64,000 bases of DNA from Chloroflexi bacterium bin20. GTDB lineage: Bacteria > Chloroflexota > Anaerolineae > Aggregatilineales > Phototrophicaceae. Position numbers and translations under genes: made by a program. The notes below the pieces were generated by a model. The model worked only from the letters and a program-made list of their open reading frames with translations, was not told the origin of the DNA and did not search any database. Positions 52,024 through 60,725 of the stretch are shown here, in pieces. The DNA lies in the NCBI GenBank assembly GCA_002238485.1, contig MPMG01000004.1:186001-250000 (forward strand), given 5' to 3'. Position 1 is the first letter of the stretch; every line of letters begins with the position of its first letter.

Positions 52024-52889
52024 GCGCCCACCCGCGCCGACTCCAGCGTCTTTTGCCAGACGGCGTATTCTTTGCCATTGCGCAAGAAACCATAGCGCTG
52101 GTAGAGCTGCTGCGAACGCCAGTTGCTCCCCTGCGTATTGACTGAGATGGCGCTGATGCCGCGCCGCAGCAAATCGCCCAGAAGTCCATGCAGCAGCATT
52201 GAAGCGACACCCTGCCCTTGATGCGCCGGATGCACAGCCAGCCGCGCCAGGTGTGCCGCTTTGTCGTGCCGCGCACACAGCTGATAGCCGACAATCGCGC
52301 TGTCGGTGGTTGCGACCGTGGCAAAGGCGCAGGCGCGATAGGCTCGCCACAATTCAGCTCGCCCGATCTGCCAGGGCGGCGCAAAGGCCAGCTTGTCGAT
52401 GTTCAGCAACTGCGCCAAATCCTCGACTTCAACTGGACGCAGACGAGCCAGCGAGTCGGGTCGCGGCGGGAGGCGGCTGCCGATATGCTGCAGCATGACG
52501 AGATCATCACAATAATGGAAACCCAGCTCGGCGAAGTAGGCCGGCAGCCAATTCGTCAGCATCAAGATAGCTGCGCCCGCACTGGACTCGTCATCCGCTT
52601 CTGCCCGCGCCCACAATTCGCGCAGGATGACGCCCGGCATGTGTCCGTCGCCGATGCCCAGCAGACGCAGCCATCGCCAGCCAGCCACCGCCCGCGATAA
52701 TCCGATATAGCCCTGCAACTCGTCATCCCGAAGAGCCAGCCAGACTGCGGCGTCTTCATCAGTCAGCCAGTCTGGGAGGCTCTGCCAGTCGAGGTGAGTG
52801 TGCGTCCAGCGGCTGCGATTCATCAAGTCCAGCAAGGACCTGCGGTGCTGGCGCGCATAAGGCGCAATCTGCAGGCGGGCAAGAGGCAT
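52020..52889 (-). CDS. GNAT acetyltransferase with tandem GNAT-like halves
   Basis: 289 residues. The C-terminal half has a normal acetyl-CoA site, LARLAVHPAHQGQGVASMLL, followed by SVNTQGSNWRSQQLYQRYGF. The N-terminal half is a degenerate copy of the fold with no QxxGxG loop. Two-domain GNATs of this sort often modify an N-terminus or small metabolite; acceptor unknown. It sits between the loader and KARI-like genes with overlaps on both sides. Confidence 0.87.
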   Translation of the reverse strand: MPLARLQIAPYARQHRRSLLDLMNRSRWTHTHLDWQSLPDWLTDEDAAVWLALRDDELQGYIGLSRAVAGWRWLRLLGIGDGHMPGVILRELWARAEADDESSAGAAILMLTNWLPAYFAELGFHYCDDLVMLQHIGSRLPPRPDSLARLRPVEVEDLAQLLNIDKLAFAPPWQIGRAELWRAYRACAFATVATTDSAIVGYQLCARHDKAAHLARLAVHPAHQGQGVASMLLHGLLGDLLRRGISAISVNTQGSNWRSQQLYQRYGFLRNGKEYAVWQKTLESARVGA

Positions 52890-54310
52890 CAGCGAATGTA
52901 TTTCTGTCGCTGATAATAGGGTGGCGCGGTGATTTCAAAGGGCTTGTCAAAACGCGGATCGAATATGCGCGAGTTGATGCGATAGGCAGTCTGCGCCGCG
53001 AAGCCGCCTGCGACCGGCGATTGCGCTATGGGAAGTTGTGCCGAGGTGATGACTGTCGGCAGCTCTCTTACGAAGCGATAATCAATGATCTGAAAGAGTT
53101 TTTCGGCCGCCCAGGGTGTGGCGCTGGCAAGGCTTACGTCGTCAAGAATCAGGACGGGAGCGGAGACGATCTTGCTGAACCGTTTGTCAAAGTGTTCATT
53201 TGAATTCGGGTCGAAGGCCAGTCGCAGGTAATCCAGCAGGTCGGCACAAGCCATGAGTGTCACATCATGATTGCGCTCGACCAGTTCTTGAGCGATGGCA
53301 GCAGCCAGATGAGTCTTGCCAGTGCCGTGATCGCCAAGCAAGCAGAACCAGCCTGTTGGGGCTTTCGCCCAGGTCTGCGCTCGCTGTTTGGCTTTGCTCA
53401 GGTTTTCGCGTTCGCTGCGCAGGTGACTCTCGGCGCTAAATGTCTCGAATGTCATTCCTGCGTAGAGATGAAAAGCGACAGCCTGTGCTCGGCTCTTTCT
53501 GCGATAGTCCGGCGCATTGATGTTGACAACAGCGCCTTGCGCCATGCGGCTGCCAATGCGCAGATCGAGTTCGCCAATGTCCGTGTTGGTTGTGATTACT
53601 GTGGGCTTCGAGTCGGCATGACGATGATTGAGCAGCTGAAAGAGCTTTTCTTTTGCCCAGTTGGTGGGATTCTCTACGCCGAGATCGTCCAGGACGAGCA
53701 GAGGCGCAGTGCGAATGCGGTAGAAGTAATCGTCGAATGAATTGTCGCCACGCTGATCAATAGCGCCGCGCAGCGCATCTAGCAGGTCGGGCGCCGTGAG
53801 AAAAACAGCCATTTCGCCACATTGCTCGAGCCGATGATTGGCTATGGAGGCGGCCAGGTGCGTTTTGCCACAGCCAACGGGGCCGGAAAAAACAATCCAG
53901 CCCTGTGGATTCGCCGCATAATCCTGCGCCTGTTGCTTGGCGCTGCTCAATGAATTGACGATAGCTTCTGTGTAATTGTGGTTACTATGCTGTGCCAAGA
54001 ACTTGTCGAATGTCATATCGCGGTAGGCGTCCAGATTGCCAAAACGCCGCAGCCGCTCGTGCATGGTAAAATCAGTTTCGACCGGGTGGTTTGGGCAGCG
54101 CTGAAACTTGCCATAGCGCGGGTCGTTCAGCGGCACATCGTATGCGAAGACGCCTTTGCCATCGCAGATCGGGCAGGGTCTCTCCGGGTCTTCTGGATCG
54201 TGGCAAACAAAGGCGAAAGGGACTGTCGATCCCGAATCAGGAGTCGATGAAATCTTTCCATTTTCCCCTTTGGTATTGCCGCTTTTGAGGACCTCCTGAA
54301 TCGGCTTCAC
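52889..54310 (-). CDS. DnaC/IstB-like helicase loader with two ATPase domains and N-terminal zinc motif
   Basis: 473 residues from the GTG at 54310, chosen because AAGGA lies 7 bp upstream; the ATG at 54355 would overlap the DnaD-like gene by 119 bp. Four cysteines near residues 36, 46, 49 and 72 (PCPICDGKG and QRCPNH) form a zinc-finger-like part. Two DnaC/DnaI-type AAA domains follow: Walker A GPVGCGKTH at 143-151 with VLDDLGVENPTNW and the RIGSRM arginine finger, then GDHGTGKTH at 326-334 with LILDDVSLASATPW and RINSRI. Both are preceded by MTF and an AKQQAQ/AKQRAQ helix, so the second is a duplication. It is in one cluster with DnaD-like and dnaB genes. Confidence 0.9.
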   Translation of the reverse strand: MKPIQEVLKSGNTKGENGKISSTPDSGSTVPFAFVCHDPEDPERPCPICDGKGVFAYDVPLNDPRYGKFQRCPNHPVETDFTMHERLRRFGNLDAYRDMTFDKFLAQHSNHNYTEAIVNSLSSAKQQAQDYAANPQGWIVFSGPVGCGKTHLAASIANHRLEQCGEMAVFLTAPDLLDALRGAIDQRGDNSFDDYFYRIRTAPLLVLDDLGVENPTNWAKEKLFQLLNHRHADSKPTVITTNTDIGELDLRIGSRMAQGAVVNINAPDYRRKSRAQAVAFHLYAGMTFETFSAESHLRSERENLSKAKQRAQTWAKAPTGWFCLLGDHGTGKTHLAAAIAQELVERNHDVTLMACADLLDYLRLAFDPNSNEHFDKRFSKIVSAPVLILDDVSLASATPWAAEKLFQIIDYRFVRELPTVITSAQLPIAQSPVAGGFAAQTAYRINSRIFDPRFDKPFEITAPPYYQRQKYIR

Positions 54311-54911
54311 GGCTGCGTCCTTCCTGCTGCCAGTTTTCCAACACTTTATGGACATATCGCCAGTTGCGCGCATTCCGTTGTACAGCATAGCGAATGGCTT
54401 CTTCAATCCACTCGCGCGGGTAGGCGCTTTCGGCGTCTCGTATCGCTTCGGCAATCATAGGTGTCAGCACACCAAGATTGTCTTCATAGAGAGCGTAGAG
54501 CGATGGCCGTGGTGGCAGCACTTCAATCTCGTCAGCCGCCGCCGGCTGCCATTCTCCCGCCTGGATCTGCCGCTGCCAGGCCCGTCCATCTGCATCATTC
54601 CAGGCGAAGAGCCGCCTTATGCAGTCGCCCGGGTCGATCTGCGCTTCCAGCAACAGGCCACGCGAAATTCCCCTTTGCAGCGCATCGATCAGCGAATCTT
54701 GAGTCCCCAACGCGCGCATCAATGTTTCATCAGCGAGCAATTCATCATAACGCAGGTAGCGGTAGGGAGCTTCTTTTTGCTGCAGCATTGCCAAACAGCG
54801 CAGCGCCAGCTTCAATTCCGCCAGATGATCGATTTCCACCAGCGCCGCCGCAAATTCCGAGGCTGGCAGCCGCAGCGCTTCCAGCTTCTGGCTCCTGTTC
54901 GAACTGCTCAT
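54237..54911 (-). CDS. DnaD-domain primosomal protein
   Basis: 224 residues. N-terminal winged-helix-like part (LPASEFAAALVEIDHLAELK) and a C-terminal DnaD/DnaB_2 domain: LYALYEDNLGVLTPMIAEAI, ESAYPREWIEEAIRYAV, and NARNWRYVHKVLENW. In Firmicutes DnaD links origin or fork DNA to the helicase loader. The ATG at 54911 is used; a TTG at 54920 overlapping the dnaB stop is the alternative. Its last 74 bp overlap the loader gene. Confidence 0.9.
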   Translation of the reverse strand: MSSSNRSQKLEALRLPASEFAAALVEIDHLAELKLALRCLAMLQQKEAPYRYLRYDELLADETLMRALGTQDSLIDALQRGISRGLLLEAQIDPGDCIRRLFAWNDADGRAWQRQIQAGEWQPAAADEIEVLPPRPSLYALYEDNLGVLTPMIAEAIRDAESAYPREWIEEAIRYAVQRNARNWRYVHKVLENWQQEGRSREADSGGPQKRQYQRGKWKDFIDS

Positions 54912-54916
54912 GACAT

Positions 54917-56281
54917 TCAATCCAAATCGCTCAGGTCGACTCGCTGCATTTTGACATCCATGAATTTGGTAATGGCTTTTTCAAAATACAGCTGCACAGT
55001 GCCGGTGGGTCCATGGCGATGCTTGGACAGCAAGACATCAGCCTGGTTGGGGTATTCGGTCGTCTCTGGATTATAAACTTCGTCGCGATACAGAAACATG
55101 ACGGCATCGGCGTCTTGTTCTATGCTGCCGCTTTCGCGCAGGTCAGAAAGCTGGGGGCGTTTGTCTTGGCGATTTTCGACCGCGCGGGAAAGCTGGGCGG
55201 TAGAAAGCAAGGTTACATTCAGCTCACGCGCCAGCTCTTTCAAAGAGCGGCTGATGTAACTAATTTCTTGCACGCGGTTGTTTTCATAGGCTCTGCCCGC
55301 CGACATCAACTGCATATAATCGACCATGACCATATCCAGCCCGTATTCGTGCTGCAAGCGGCGGCACTTGGTGCGCATTTCGGCCGGTGTGATGGAGGGC
55401 GTGTCGTCGATGAAGAGCGGCAGGTTGGATATGCGGCTGATGGCTTCGGTGAGGCGCGTCTGTTCGCCTGGGCTGATCTCGGCTGTGCGCAACTGTTGGA
55501 GGCGAATGCCTGTTTCCATGGATACGATGCGCTGTACCAGCTGTTCGACACCCATCTCCATGGTGAATATGGCAACACGAGCGCCCAGCCGCGCCACATA
55601 CAGCGCCACCGTCAGCATCCAACTGGTTTTGCCCATGCCTGGGCGCCCGGCGAAGACCACCAGATCCGACTTTTGGAAGCCACCCAACAGCCCGTCCAGC
55701 GCTTTGAAACCACTGGGCGTGCCCACCATGCCCGCGCCCAAAGACAGCACACGTTCGAACTCATCATAAAAGTCGCTGGCAGCATCCCACAGCGGCACGA
55801 ATTCGCGCTTGAGCTGGGTGTCGCTCACGGCGAAGAGCGACTGCTCTGCATCGCTGATGACTTTGTCGATAGACAATTCCTGGTCGAGAGCGGTGGCGCG
55901 GATGCTGTCTGCGGCTTGCAGCAGGCGGCGTCTGGTCGCGGCGCGTGCCACCAACTCGCCATAAATCTCGGCGTGCATGGCGGTGGGCGTATTATTGACG
56001 AGATTGGTGATGTAAGGCGGTCCGCCGATCTCGTCCAGCAGGTCGAGCGCCTCCAGCTCGCGAGAAAGCGTGACATAATCGATCGGCTCGCCGCGCTCAT
56101 TGAGTCGACTGAAAGCAGTCCAGATATATTCGTTTCGCTTTATGAAGAAGTCTTCCGGTTTCAGGAAAGTCGCAACGCTGAGGTAGGATTTGGGATCCAG
56201 CAAGACAGCGCCCAGCAGCGCTTCTTCCGCCTCTTGACTCATAGGCAGATGCAACTGTGCGGTTGGTGGCGGTTGATCCAT
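54917..56281 (-). CDS. dnaB: Replicative DNA helicase DnaB
   Basis: 454 residues, the usual length. N-terminal helical collar (SQEAEEALLGAVLLDPKSYL), linker, and RecA-like motor with Walker A GRPGMGKTSW, Walker B DMVMVDYMQLM and the QLSRAVENRQDKRP loop. It unwinds DNA ahead of the replication fork as a hexamer. Directly followed by the DnaD-like gene and the double-ATPase loader, forming a priming cluster. Confidence 0.97.
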   Translation of the reverse strand: MDQPPPTAQLHLPMSQEAEEALLGAVLLDPKSYLSVATFLKPEDFFIKRNEYIWTAFSRLNERGEPIDYVTLSRELEALDLLDEIGGPPYITNLVNNTPTAMHAEIYGELVARAATRRRLLQAADSIRATALDQELSIDKVISDAEQSLFAVSDTQLKREFVPLWDAASDFYDEFERVLSLGAGMVGTPSGFKALDGLLGGFQKSDLVVFAGRPGMGKTSWMLTVALYVARLGARVAIFTMEMGVEQLVQRIVSMETGIRLQQLRTAEISPGEQTRLTEAISRISNLPLFIDDTPSITPAEMRTKCRRLQHEYGLDMVMVDYMQLMSAGRAYENNRVQEISYISRSLKELARELNVTLLSTAQLSRAVENRQDKRPQLSDLRESGSIEQDADAVMFLYRDEVYNPETTEYPNQADVLLSKHRHGPTGTVQLYFEKAITKFMDVKMQRVDLSDLD

Positions 56282-56368
56282 AGCTGTGTTTCCGCGCCCG
56301 ATGGCTGTCCGCGCCGGTCTGCGAATCGTCCAGGCGGCAGCGAAAACCAGACAGCGCGGCGACTGCGC

Positions 56369-56911
56369 CTAGTCGTCTTCCAGGTCTTCGAGGTTGAGCG
56401 TATCGACAAAGTCGGCGAAGGCGCTCAGCTTGCTCTCATCGACCTGCTCGGCAAATTCGCTGGGCTCGTACATATCATCGGGCAGGCCTAGGATTTCGGC
56501 TTCGACATTACGTTCGGGCACGATGCCGGCGTAATCCATAATCTCGCTGTCGACGAAAATCTTGGCATTCAGGCGCACGGCCAGGGCAATGGCATCGCTG
56601 GGGCGGGCGTCGATGTCGATCTCGCGGTCGGGCAATGTGATGTTGATCAGCGCGAAATACACCTCGCGGCGCAGCTTGTTGATGTAGACATAATTCACGC
56701 GGCCGCCCATCTCCTCGATAGTCGACTTGAGCAAATCGTGTGTCAGCGGTCGTTCGCGTTCAATGCCCTGCAACTCAAATGTGATCGCTTCCGACTCGAA
56801 TTGTCCGATCCAAATCGGCAGATAGCGTTCTTCATCCACATCGCGCAAGACCACCAAGCGATGCTGCGACATCAAACTCACCTGTACGCGGTCTACCATC
56901 AATTCGATCAT
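56369..56911 (-). CDS. Bifunctional nuclease family protein (DUF151)
   Basis: 180 residues; ATG at 56911. The DUF151 core is complete: RVVLRDVDEERYLPIWIG-like N-terminus (here RLVVLRDVDEERYLPIWIG), then HDLLKSTIEEMGGRVNYVYI and DARPSDAIALAVRLNAKIFV. Plant and bacterial members have DNase/RNase activity in vitro. An acidic tail of about 45 residues follows. It lies 87 bp upstream of dnaB on the same strand. Confidence 0.92.
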   Translation of the reverse strand: MIELMVDRVQVSLMSQHRLVVLRDVDEERYLPIWIGQFESEAITFELQGIERERPLTHDLLKSTIEEMGGRVNYVYINKLRREVYFALINITLPDREIDIDARPSDAIALAVRLNAKIFVDSEIMDYAGIVPERNVEAEILGLPDDMYEPSEFAEQVDESKLSAFADFVDTLNLEDLEDD

Positions 56912-57033
56912 CTGCGCGCCGCCTGACTCAAGCTCGTCTCTGGCTGGATTATAGCAAGGTAGCTTTCGCCATTCAACCATCCCGGCGCAACATCAGCGAA
57001 TCTGTACGTTGGCGAAGCGATATACTCTGGGGC

Positions 57034-57714
57034 GTGAATGACATCCGATTGCGCGCGCTGACAGCTTGTCTCGCGGCGATTCTTGCCGTGGCCTGTGGCG
57101 CTCTGCCCCGCCATGCCTCGCCCAAGGCCGGTTATCGTTACCAGGATCTTCTGCTGGACGAGCATTTTGAAAGCGGCAAAGCCTGGCGCAGCTACGATGG
57201 TGGCGCGGATCTGTGGTTGGGCGTGGCGGAAGGCGTCTATCGCATCGACCTGCTTGGCAAGCGCTATGTCTGGGCGCAGCACGACCAGCTCACAAGCGAT
57301 GTAGTCATCGAAGCAGAGTCGCGGCAGTTGTCTGCATACGACAACAATGCGTATGGGCTGGCTTGTCGTCTCGACCCCGCCAATAGCGGTCGCGGCTATT
57401 TCTTGCTCATCAGCGCCGATGGATATGCCAGCATTCGTTGGAGCGACGGACGTTCCCTGCAAGCGATCGTGCCTGCTTTCCCCAGCCAGCACATTCATCA
57501 AGGCGCGGCCCGCAACCGAATCCGCGCCATCTGCATCGGCGATTATCTGGCGCTTTGGGTCAACGATGAATTTGTGGCGGAAGCGCGCGATAGGCGGACC
57601 TCGGCGGGCCATATTGGCTTGGCAGGCGTGATGAATAGCGCCGGGCAGCGGCTGAGCGTGGAATTTGACGACCTGCGCGTATGGAGCGCTGTCATGGACG
57701 ACCGCGGCAGCTAG
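57034..57714 (+). CDS. Putative lipoprotein with a laminin-G/concanavalin-like domain
   Basis: 226 residues. Signal LRALTACLAAILAVACG has a lipobox-like AVAC-G, so it should be anchored to the outer face of the membrane. The remainder, LLLDEHFESGKAWRSYDGGA to the end FDDLRVWS, is beta-rich and resembles DUF1080 or LamG-type jelly rolls. The start is GTG at 57034; TATACT at 57021-57026 puts the transcript start at or near this codon. Ligand unknown. Confidence 0.72.
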   Translation: MNDIRLRALTACLAAILAVACGALPRHASPKAGYRYQDLLLDEHFESGKAWRSYDGGADLWLGVAEGVYRIDLLGKRYVWAQHDQLTSDVVIEAESRQLSAYDNNAYGLACRLDPANSGRGYFLLISADGYASIRWSDGRSLQAIVPAFPSQHIHQGAARNRIRAICIGDYLALWVNDEFVAEARDRRTSAGHIGLAGVMNSAGQRLSVEFDDLRVWSAVMDDRGS

Positions 57715-57776
57715 GGACTGCAACGAATCGCGCGCGTTTGCGTATACGCAGCAGACAATCAGCGATAGTAAACGCT

Positions 57777-58616
57777 ATGGGACTCGAAGACACAATCGCC
57801 GAAGCCATCATCATGGGCATGGACGAGCTGGCTGGCAACCCGCGCCGGGCTGTAGAAAGCGCCATGGATTGCGACTCGGCCGCCCAGTGGATCAAGCAAG
57901 AGACGACCAAACTGGCGCTGATCGGCGGCGCAGAGATGGTCGTGCCCGGCTTGCATGCGTTCACCATCCCTACCGGCATCAGCTACCTGCTGCACAAAAT
58001 GGGCTATATCAGCTGGGGCATCGGCGCGTTGAAAGGCGCATTTGTTATTGAAACTGAAGCCTATTCCGACTTGCGCAATATCCTGGCGCTGTGGGCGAAC
58101 GAAGGACACTTTGACGCGGCTCTCATTGAGCATCTTGCGGTATCGCTGGATGCGCTGGCCTGGACATTGAGCGAACAAGGGCAAGCTGCCATGCCCGCGC
58201 TGCTGGAGTCGTCCGCCGATGCCACAACCGTGCGCACCTATCACATCTTGCAGCGCCTGGCGGAGAATCTGGTGGCGGGGGACGAACGCGGTCATGCGGT
58301 GCTCTGTGCCATGCGCGGCGATGCGGCGGCGGCTCGGTTGCTGGCGACTGGCAAGAAACATGTCCAGCACCTCAACTGCGAAGTCATGCTGACGCGACCA
58401 ATGGGACGCAAGATCAGCCGGCGTCTGGCTTACAAGCTGGCTTCGCGCATTGGCACACGCATCCCGGCGCGCATGATTGTGGGCTTCTTGCCGGTGGCTG
58501 GCGCGGTCGCCAACGCGTTTATGAATATGCAGACGATGCAGAGCATGGCAGAAGCCGCCGAGAAGTATTATGACCGCCGCCTGCGCCGCGAACACCTGCT
58601 GGCTGTTAGGACCTGA
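57777..58616 (+). CDS. Unknown protein, possibly EcsC-like
   Basis: 279 residues. No assured family. It is helix-rich, with alanine-rich amphipathic stretches and two hydrophobic patches (PGLHAFTIPTGISYLLHKMG and ARMIVGFLPVAGAVANAFMN). The latter resembles the C-terminal end of EcsC-like proteins. No signal peptide. ATG at 57777 lies 7 nt after a GATAGT hexamer and has no ribosome site. Its end overlaps the convergent TIR gene by 11 bp. Confidence 0.55.
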   Translation: MGLEDTIAEAIIMGMDELAGNPRRAVESAMDCDSAAQWIKQETTKLALIGGAEMVVPGLHAFTIPTGISYLLHKMGYISWGIGALKGAFVIETEAYSDLRNILALWANEGHFDAALIEHLAVSLDALAWTLSEQGQAAMPALLESSADATTVRTYHILQRLAENLVAGDERGHAVLCAMRGDAAAARLLATGKKHVQHLNCEVMLTRPMGRKISRRLAYKLASRIGTRIPARMIVGFLPVAGAVANAFMNMQTMQSMAEAAEKYYDRRLRREHLLAVRT

Positions 58617-59433
58617 GCCGGCGCTTCACTTCCAGCACAATCGACTTGAAAGATTCCAGCTTGTCGGCGCTGTCGAGGGTGCGCAGCGGCATGGTTGCTT
58701 GTTGTCTTTCGGCGAGTGGCAGCAGCGCTTGCCATTCGCGCAGGATCTCGGAAGGTTCTATATTTGCCGTCTTTGCCCAGCGATTCAGGGGCAGCTGGAC
58801 GGCTGGCTGCTTGCGATAGGCCCAGACTGAGAACCATGTTACCCGTCGACCGCCCACATGCAGCCGCGCATGGAAGCCGGGCCTCTTTTGACCGGCAAAC
58901 TCGACTGCATCGGCATTATGCTGGGCAAAAGCGTACAAATCCCGCGCCACCAGCGCCGCGATATCGCCCTGGGGCAGCTGGGCCAGGTAGGGGAAGAAGT
59001 TGCTTTCCAGCGGCCTGTCTGATATAGCGCCATGCGCATGTTCCGCCTCTCTGTCCGCCGACAGCAGCGCTCGCAGCGACTCCAGCAGTTTGCTCATGCC
59101 CTGTGGCGCGCGCAGATCGCAGTATTGCAAGTTGATCAGGTGCAGCGGAATCAACAGATCGGCAACCACCGCGACCAAGAGCGGCTTTCGCAGCTGAAAA
59201 GCGTAGAGGCATTCGCGCTTTACCCACACCGAGGCTGCGCTAGCCTGCGACAAAATGACCAATACAGCGTCGCAGCGAGCGATGCCGGCTTCAATCTCGC
59301 AAAGCCACTCTGCGCCGCCGCGGATATTCTCGTAGTCGATCCAAATGCCCATGCCAGCCGCGCGCAACCGCTCGACAACTGGCTCGGTGAGGGCGTTGTC
59401 CTGGTTGCTATGGCTGATGAAGATGGATGGCAT
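58606..59433 (-). CDS. TIR-domain protein with uncharacterised C-terminal domain
   Basis: 275 residues. Residues 1-115 are a TIR domain: MPSIFISHSNQDNALTEPVV, WIDYENIRGGAEWL, CDAVLVILSQASAASVWVKR with Glu74 after WVKR at the position of the NADase glutamate. Bacterial TIR domains hydrolyse NAD+ or make cyclic-ADP-ribose signals, often in anti-phage defence. The C-terminal 150 residues (GGRRVTWFSVWAYRKQP and a final helical part) are of unknown family and could be the sensor. The ATG is 4 bp after the acyl-CoA dehydrogenase stop, so both are cotranscribed; no typical defence partner is near. Confidence 0.87.
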   Translation of the reverse strand: MPSIFISHSNQDNALTEPVVERLRAAGMGIWIDYENIRGGAEWLCEIEAGIARCDAVLVILSQASAASVWVKRECLYAFQLRKPLLVAVVADLLIPLHLINLQYCDLRAPQGMSKLLESLRALLSADREAEHAHGAISDRPLESNFFPYLAQLPQGDIAALVARDLYAFAQHNADAVEFAGQKRPGFHARLHVGGRRVTWFSVWAYRKQPAVQLPLNRWAKTANIEPSEILREWQALLPLAERQQATMPLRTLDSADKLESFKSIVLEVKRRLRS

Positions 59434-59437
59434 TGGG

Positions 59438-60622
59438 CTAGCCGGCGCTGTAACGTTTGATGACATCGCGGGCCACCACCATGCGATGCACTTCCGATGC
59501 GCCGTCATAGATGCGGAAGGCGCGCGCTTTTTCGTACCAGGTCGAAAGCGGCAAATCCCGCGAAATGCCCCGTCCGCCACAGATCTGCACACAGCGATCC
59601 AACACGCGGCAGACGATCTCCGACACTTGCAGCTTGGCGATGGAAGTTTCGACGCGCGCTTGTTCGCCCTGCGCCAGCCGCCAGGCCGCTTCGTTGGTCA
59701 GCAGCCTGCCCATTTTGAGTTCCATAGCCGAGTCGGCGAGCATCCACTGCACCGACTGGTGCGATGCCAGTGGTCCGCCAAAGGCTTCTCGCTCGCTGGC
59801 ATATTGTGCAGCGATCTCCAGAGCGCGTTGAGCGATGCCTGTCCAGCGCATGCAATGGGTCAGCCTGGCTGGTCCCAGCCGTGCCTGCGCCAGCATGAAG
59901 CCTTGGCCCGCCTCGCCCAGAATGGCGCTGTCTGGCAAACGCAGGTCTTCGTAGATGATTTCTACATGCCCGCCGAAGTCTTTCCTGCCCATCACCGGCA
60001 CATCGCGCAGGATGTTGATACCTGGACTGTCGCGGGGCGCGATGAAAAGGGTGCAGCCCTGGTAGGGCTGCGCTTCCCAATCTGTGCGCGCCATGATGAT
60101 GAAAAAGTCGGCGATTTCGCCAAAGGTAGTCAGCCACTTGTGTCCGTTGATGAGCCAGGCGTCGCCCTCATAGCGCGCGCTGGTTTGGATCATGCGCGGG
60201 TCACTGCCGGCGCCAGGTGGCGGTTCGGTCATGGAAAATGCCGAGAATGCCTCGCCACGCGCCAGGGGTACGAGGTATCGCTCGACCTGCTCGGCATTCG
60301 CCCAGCTGTGCAGCAGGTGCATATTGCCTTCGTCGGGCGCGGCACAACCCATGGCCAACGGTCCCAACAGGCTTCGGCCAGCTGCTTCAAACACGGATAC
60401 GATTTCCTGGATGTTCAAGCCCATGCCGCCCCAGACTTTGGGCATGGCGGGCGCCCACAATCCCGCCGCCTTGGCTGCCGCGCGCAAGTCTTGCAGCTTG
60501 TCCATGTCCAAGTCGTCGCCCGTACGCAGCAAGTCTGTTTCCAGCGGAATAAGCTGCTGATCGACAAATTGCCGGACGCGGTGGACAATCGCCTCGATGT
60601 GGCGCGGCCTGCTGAAATCCAT
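59438..60622 (-). CDS. Acyl-CoA dehydrogenase (ACAD10/11-like)
   Basis: 394 residues; ATG at 60622. FAD-binding blocks AFSMTEPPPGAGSDPRMIQT and AWLINGHKWLTT are present, as is the C-terminal RGISRDLPLSTWYEKAR. The usual catalytic YEG appears as IYDGASEVH, with Asp, as in ACAD10/11-type enzymes. It introduces the 2,3-double bond of acyl-CoA. No other beta-oxidation gene is in the window. A TIR gene follows directly. Confidence 0.93.
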   Translation of the reverse strand: MDFSRPRHIEAIVHRVRQFVDQQLIPLETDLLRTGDDLDMDKLQDLRAAAKAAGLWAPAMPKVWGGMGLNIQEIVSVFEAAGRSLLGPLAMGCAAPDEGNMHLLHSWANAEQVERYLVPLARGEAFSAFSMTEPPPGAGSDPRMIQTSARYEGDAWLINGHKWLTTFGEIADFFIIMARTDWEAQPYQGCTLFIAPRDSPGINILRDVPVMGRKDFGGHVEIIYEDLRLPDSAILGEAGQGFMLAQARLGPARLTHCMRWTGIAQRALEIAAQYASEREAFGGPLASHQSVQWMLADSAMELKMGRLLTNEAAWRLAQGEQARVETSIAKLQVSEIVCRVLDRCVQICGGRGISRDLPLSTWYEKARAFRIYDGASEVHRMVVARDVIKRYSAG

Positions 60623-60710
60623 CGTCAACTCCTGGTTTGCGCGGGATGCAGGCGAGTATAGCACAGGGCTACTGCGGGGCTGTGAGCATACGGTCGCGTA
60701 GAGCGCAATA

Positions 60711-60719
60711 TGCTACAAT
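60711..60719 (+). promoter_or_regulatory. Extended -10 promoter giving an apparently leaderless mRNA
   Basis: TGCTACAAT ends 6 bp before the ATG at 60726, so the transcript should begin at the start codon. No ribosome site exists. The same 9-mer is found at 26759 and 46760. Confidence 0.55.
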
Positions 60720-60725
60720 TGAAGC

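Noticed and set aside
52889-54310. IstB helper of an IS21-type transposon
   Set aside because: There is no IstA transposase or terminal repeat; the gene is coupled to DnaD-like and dnaB genes.
55013-56491. 492-codon plus-strand open frame
   Set aside because: Antisense of dnaB and the bifunctional nuclease gene; no recognisable domain.
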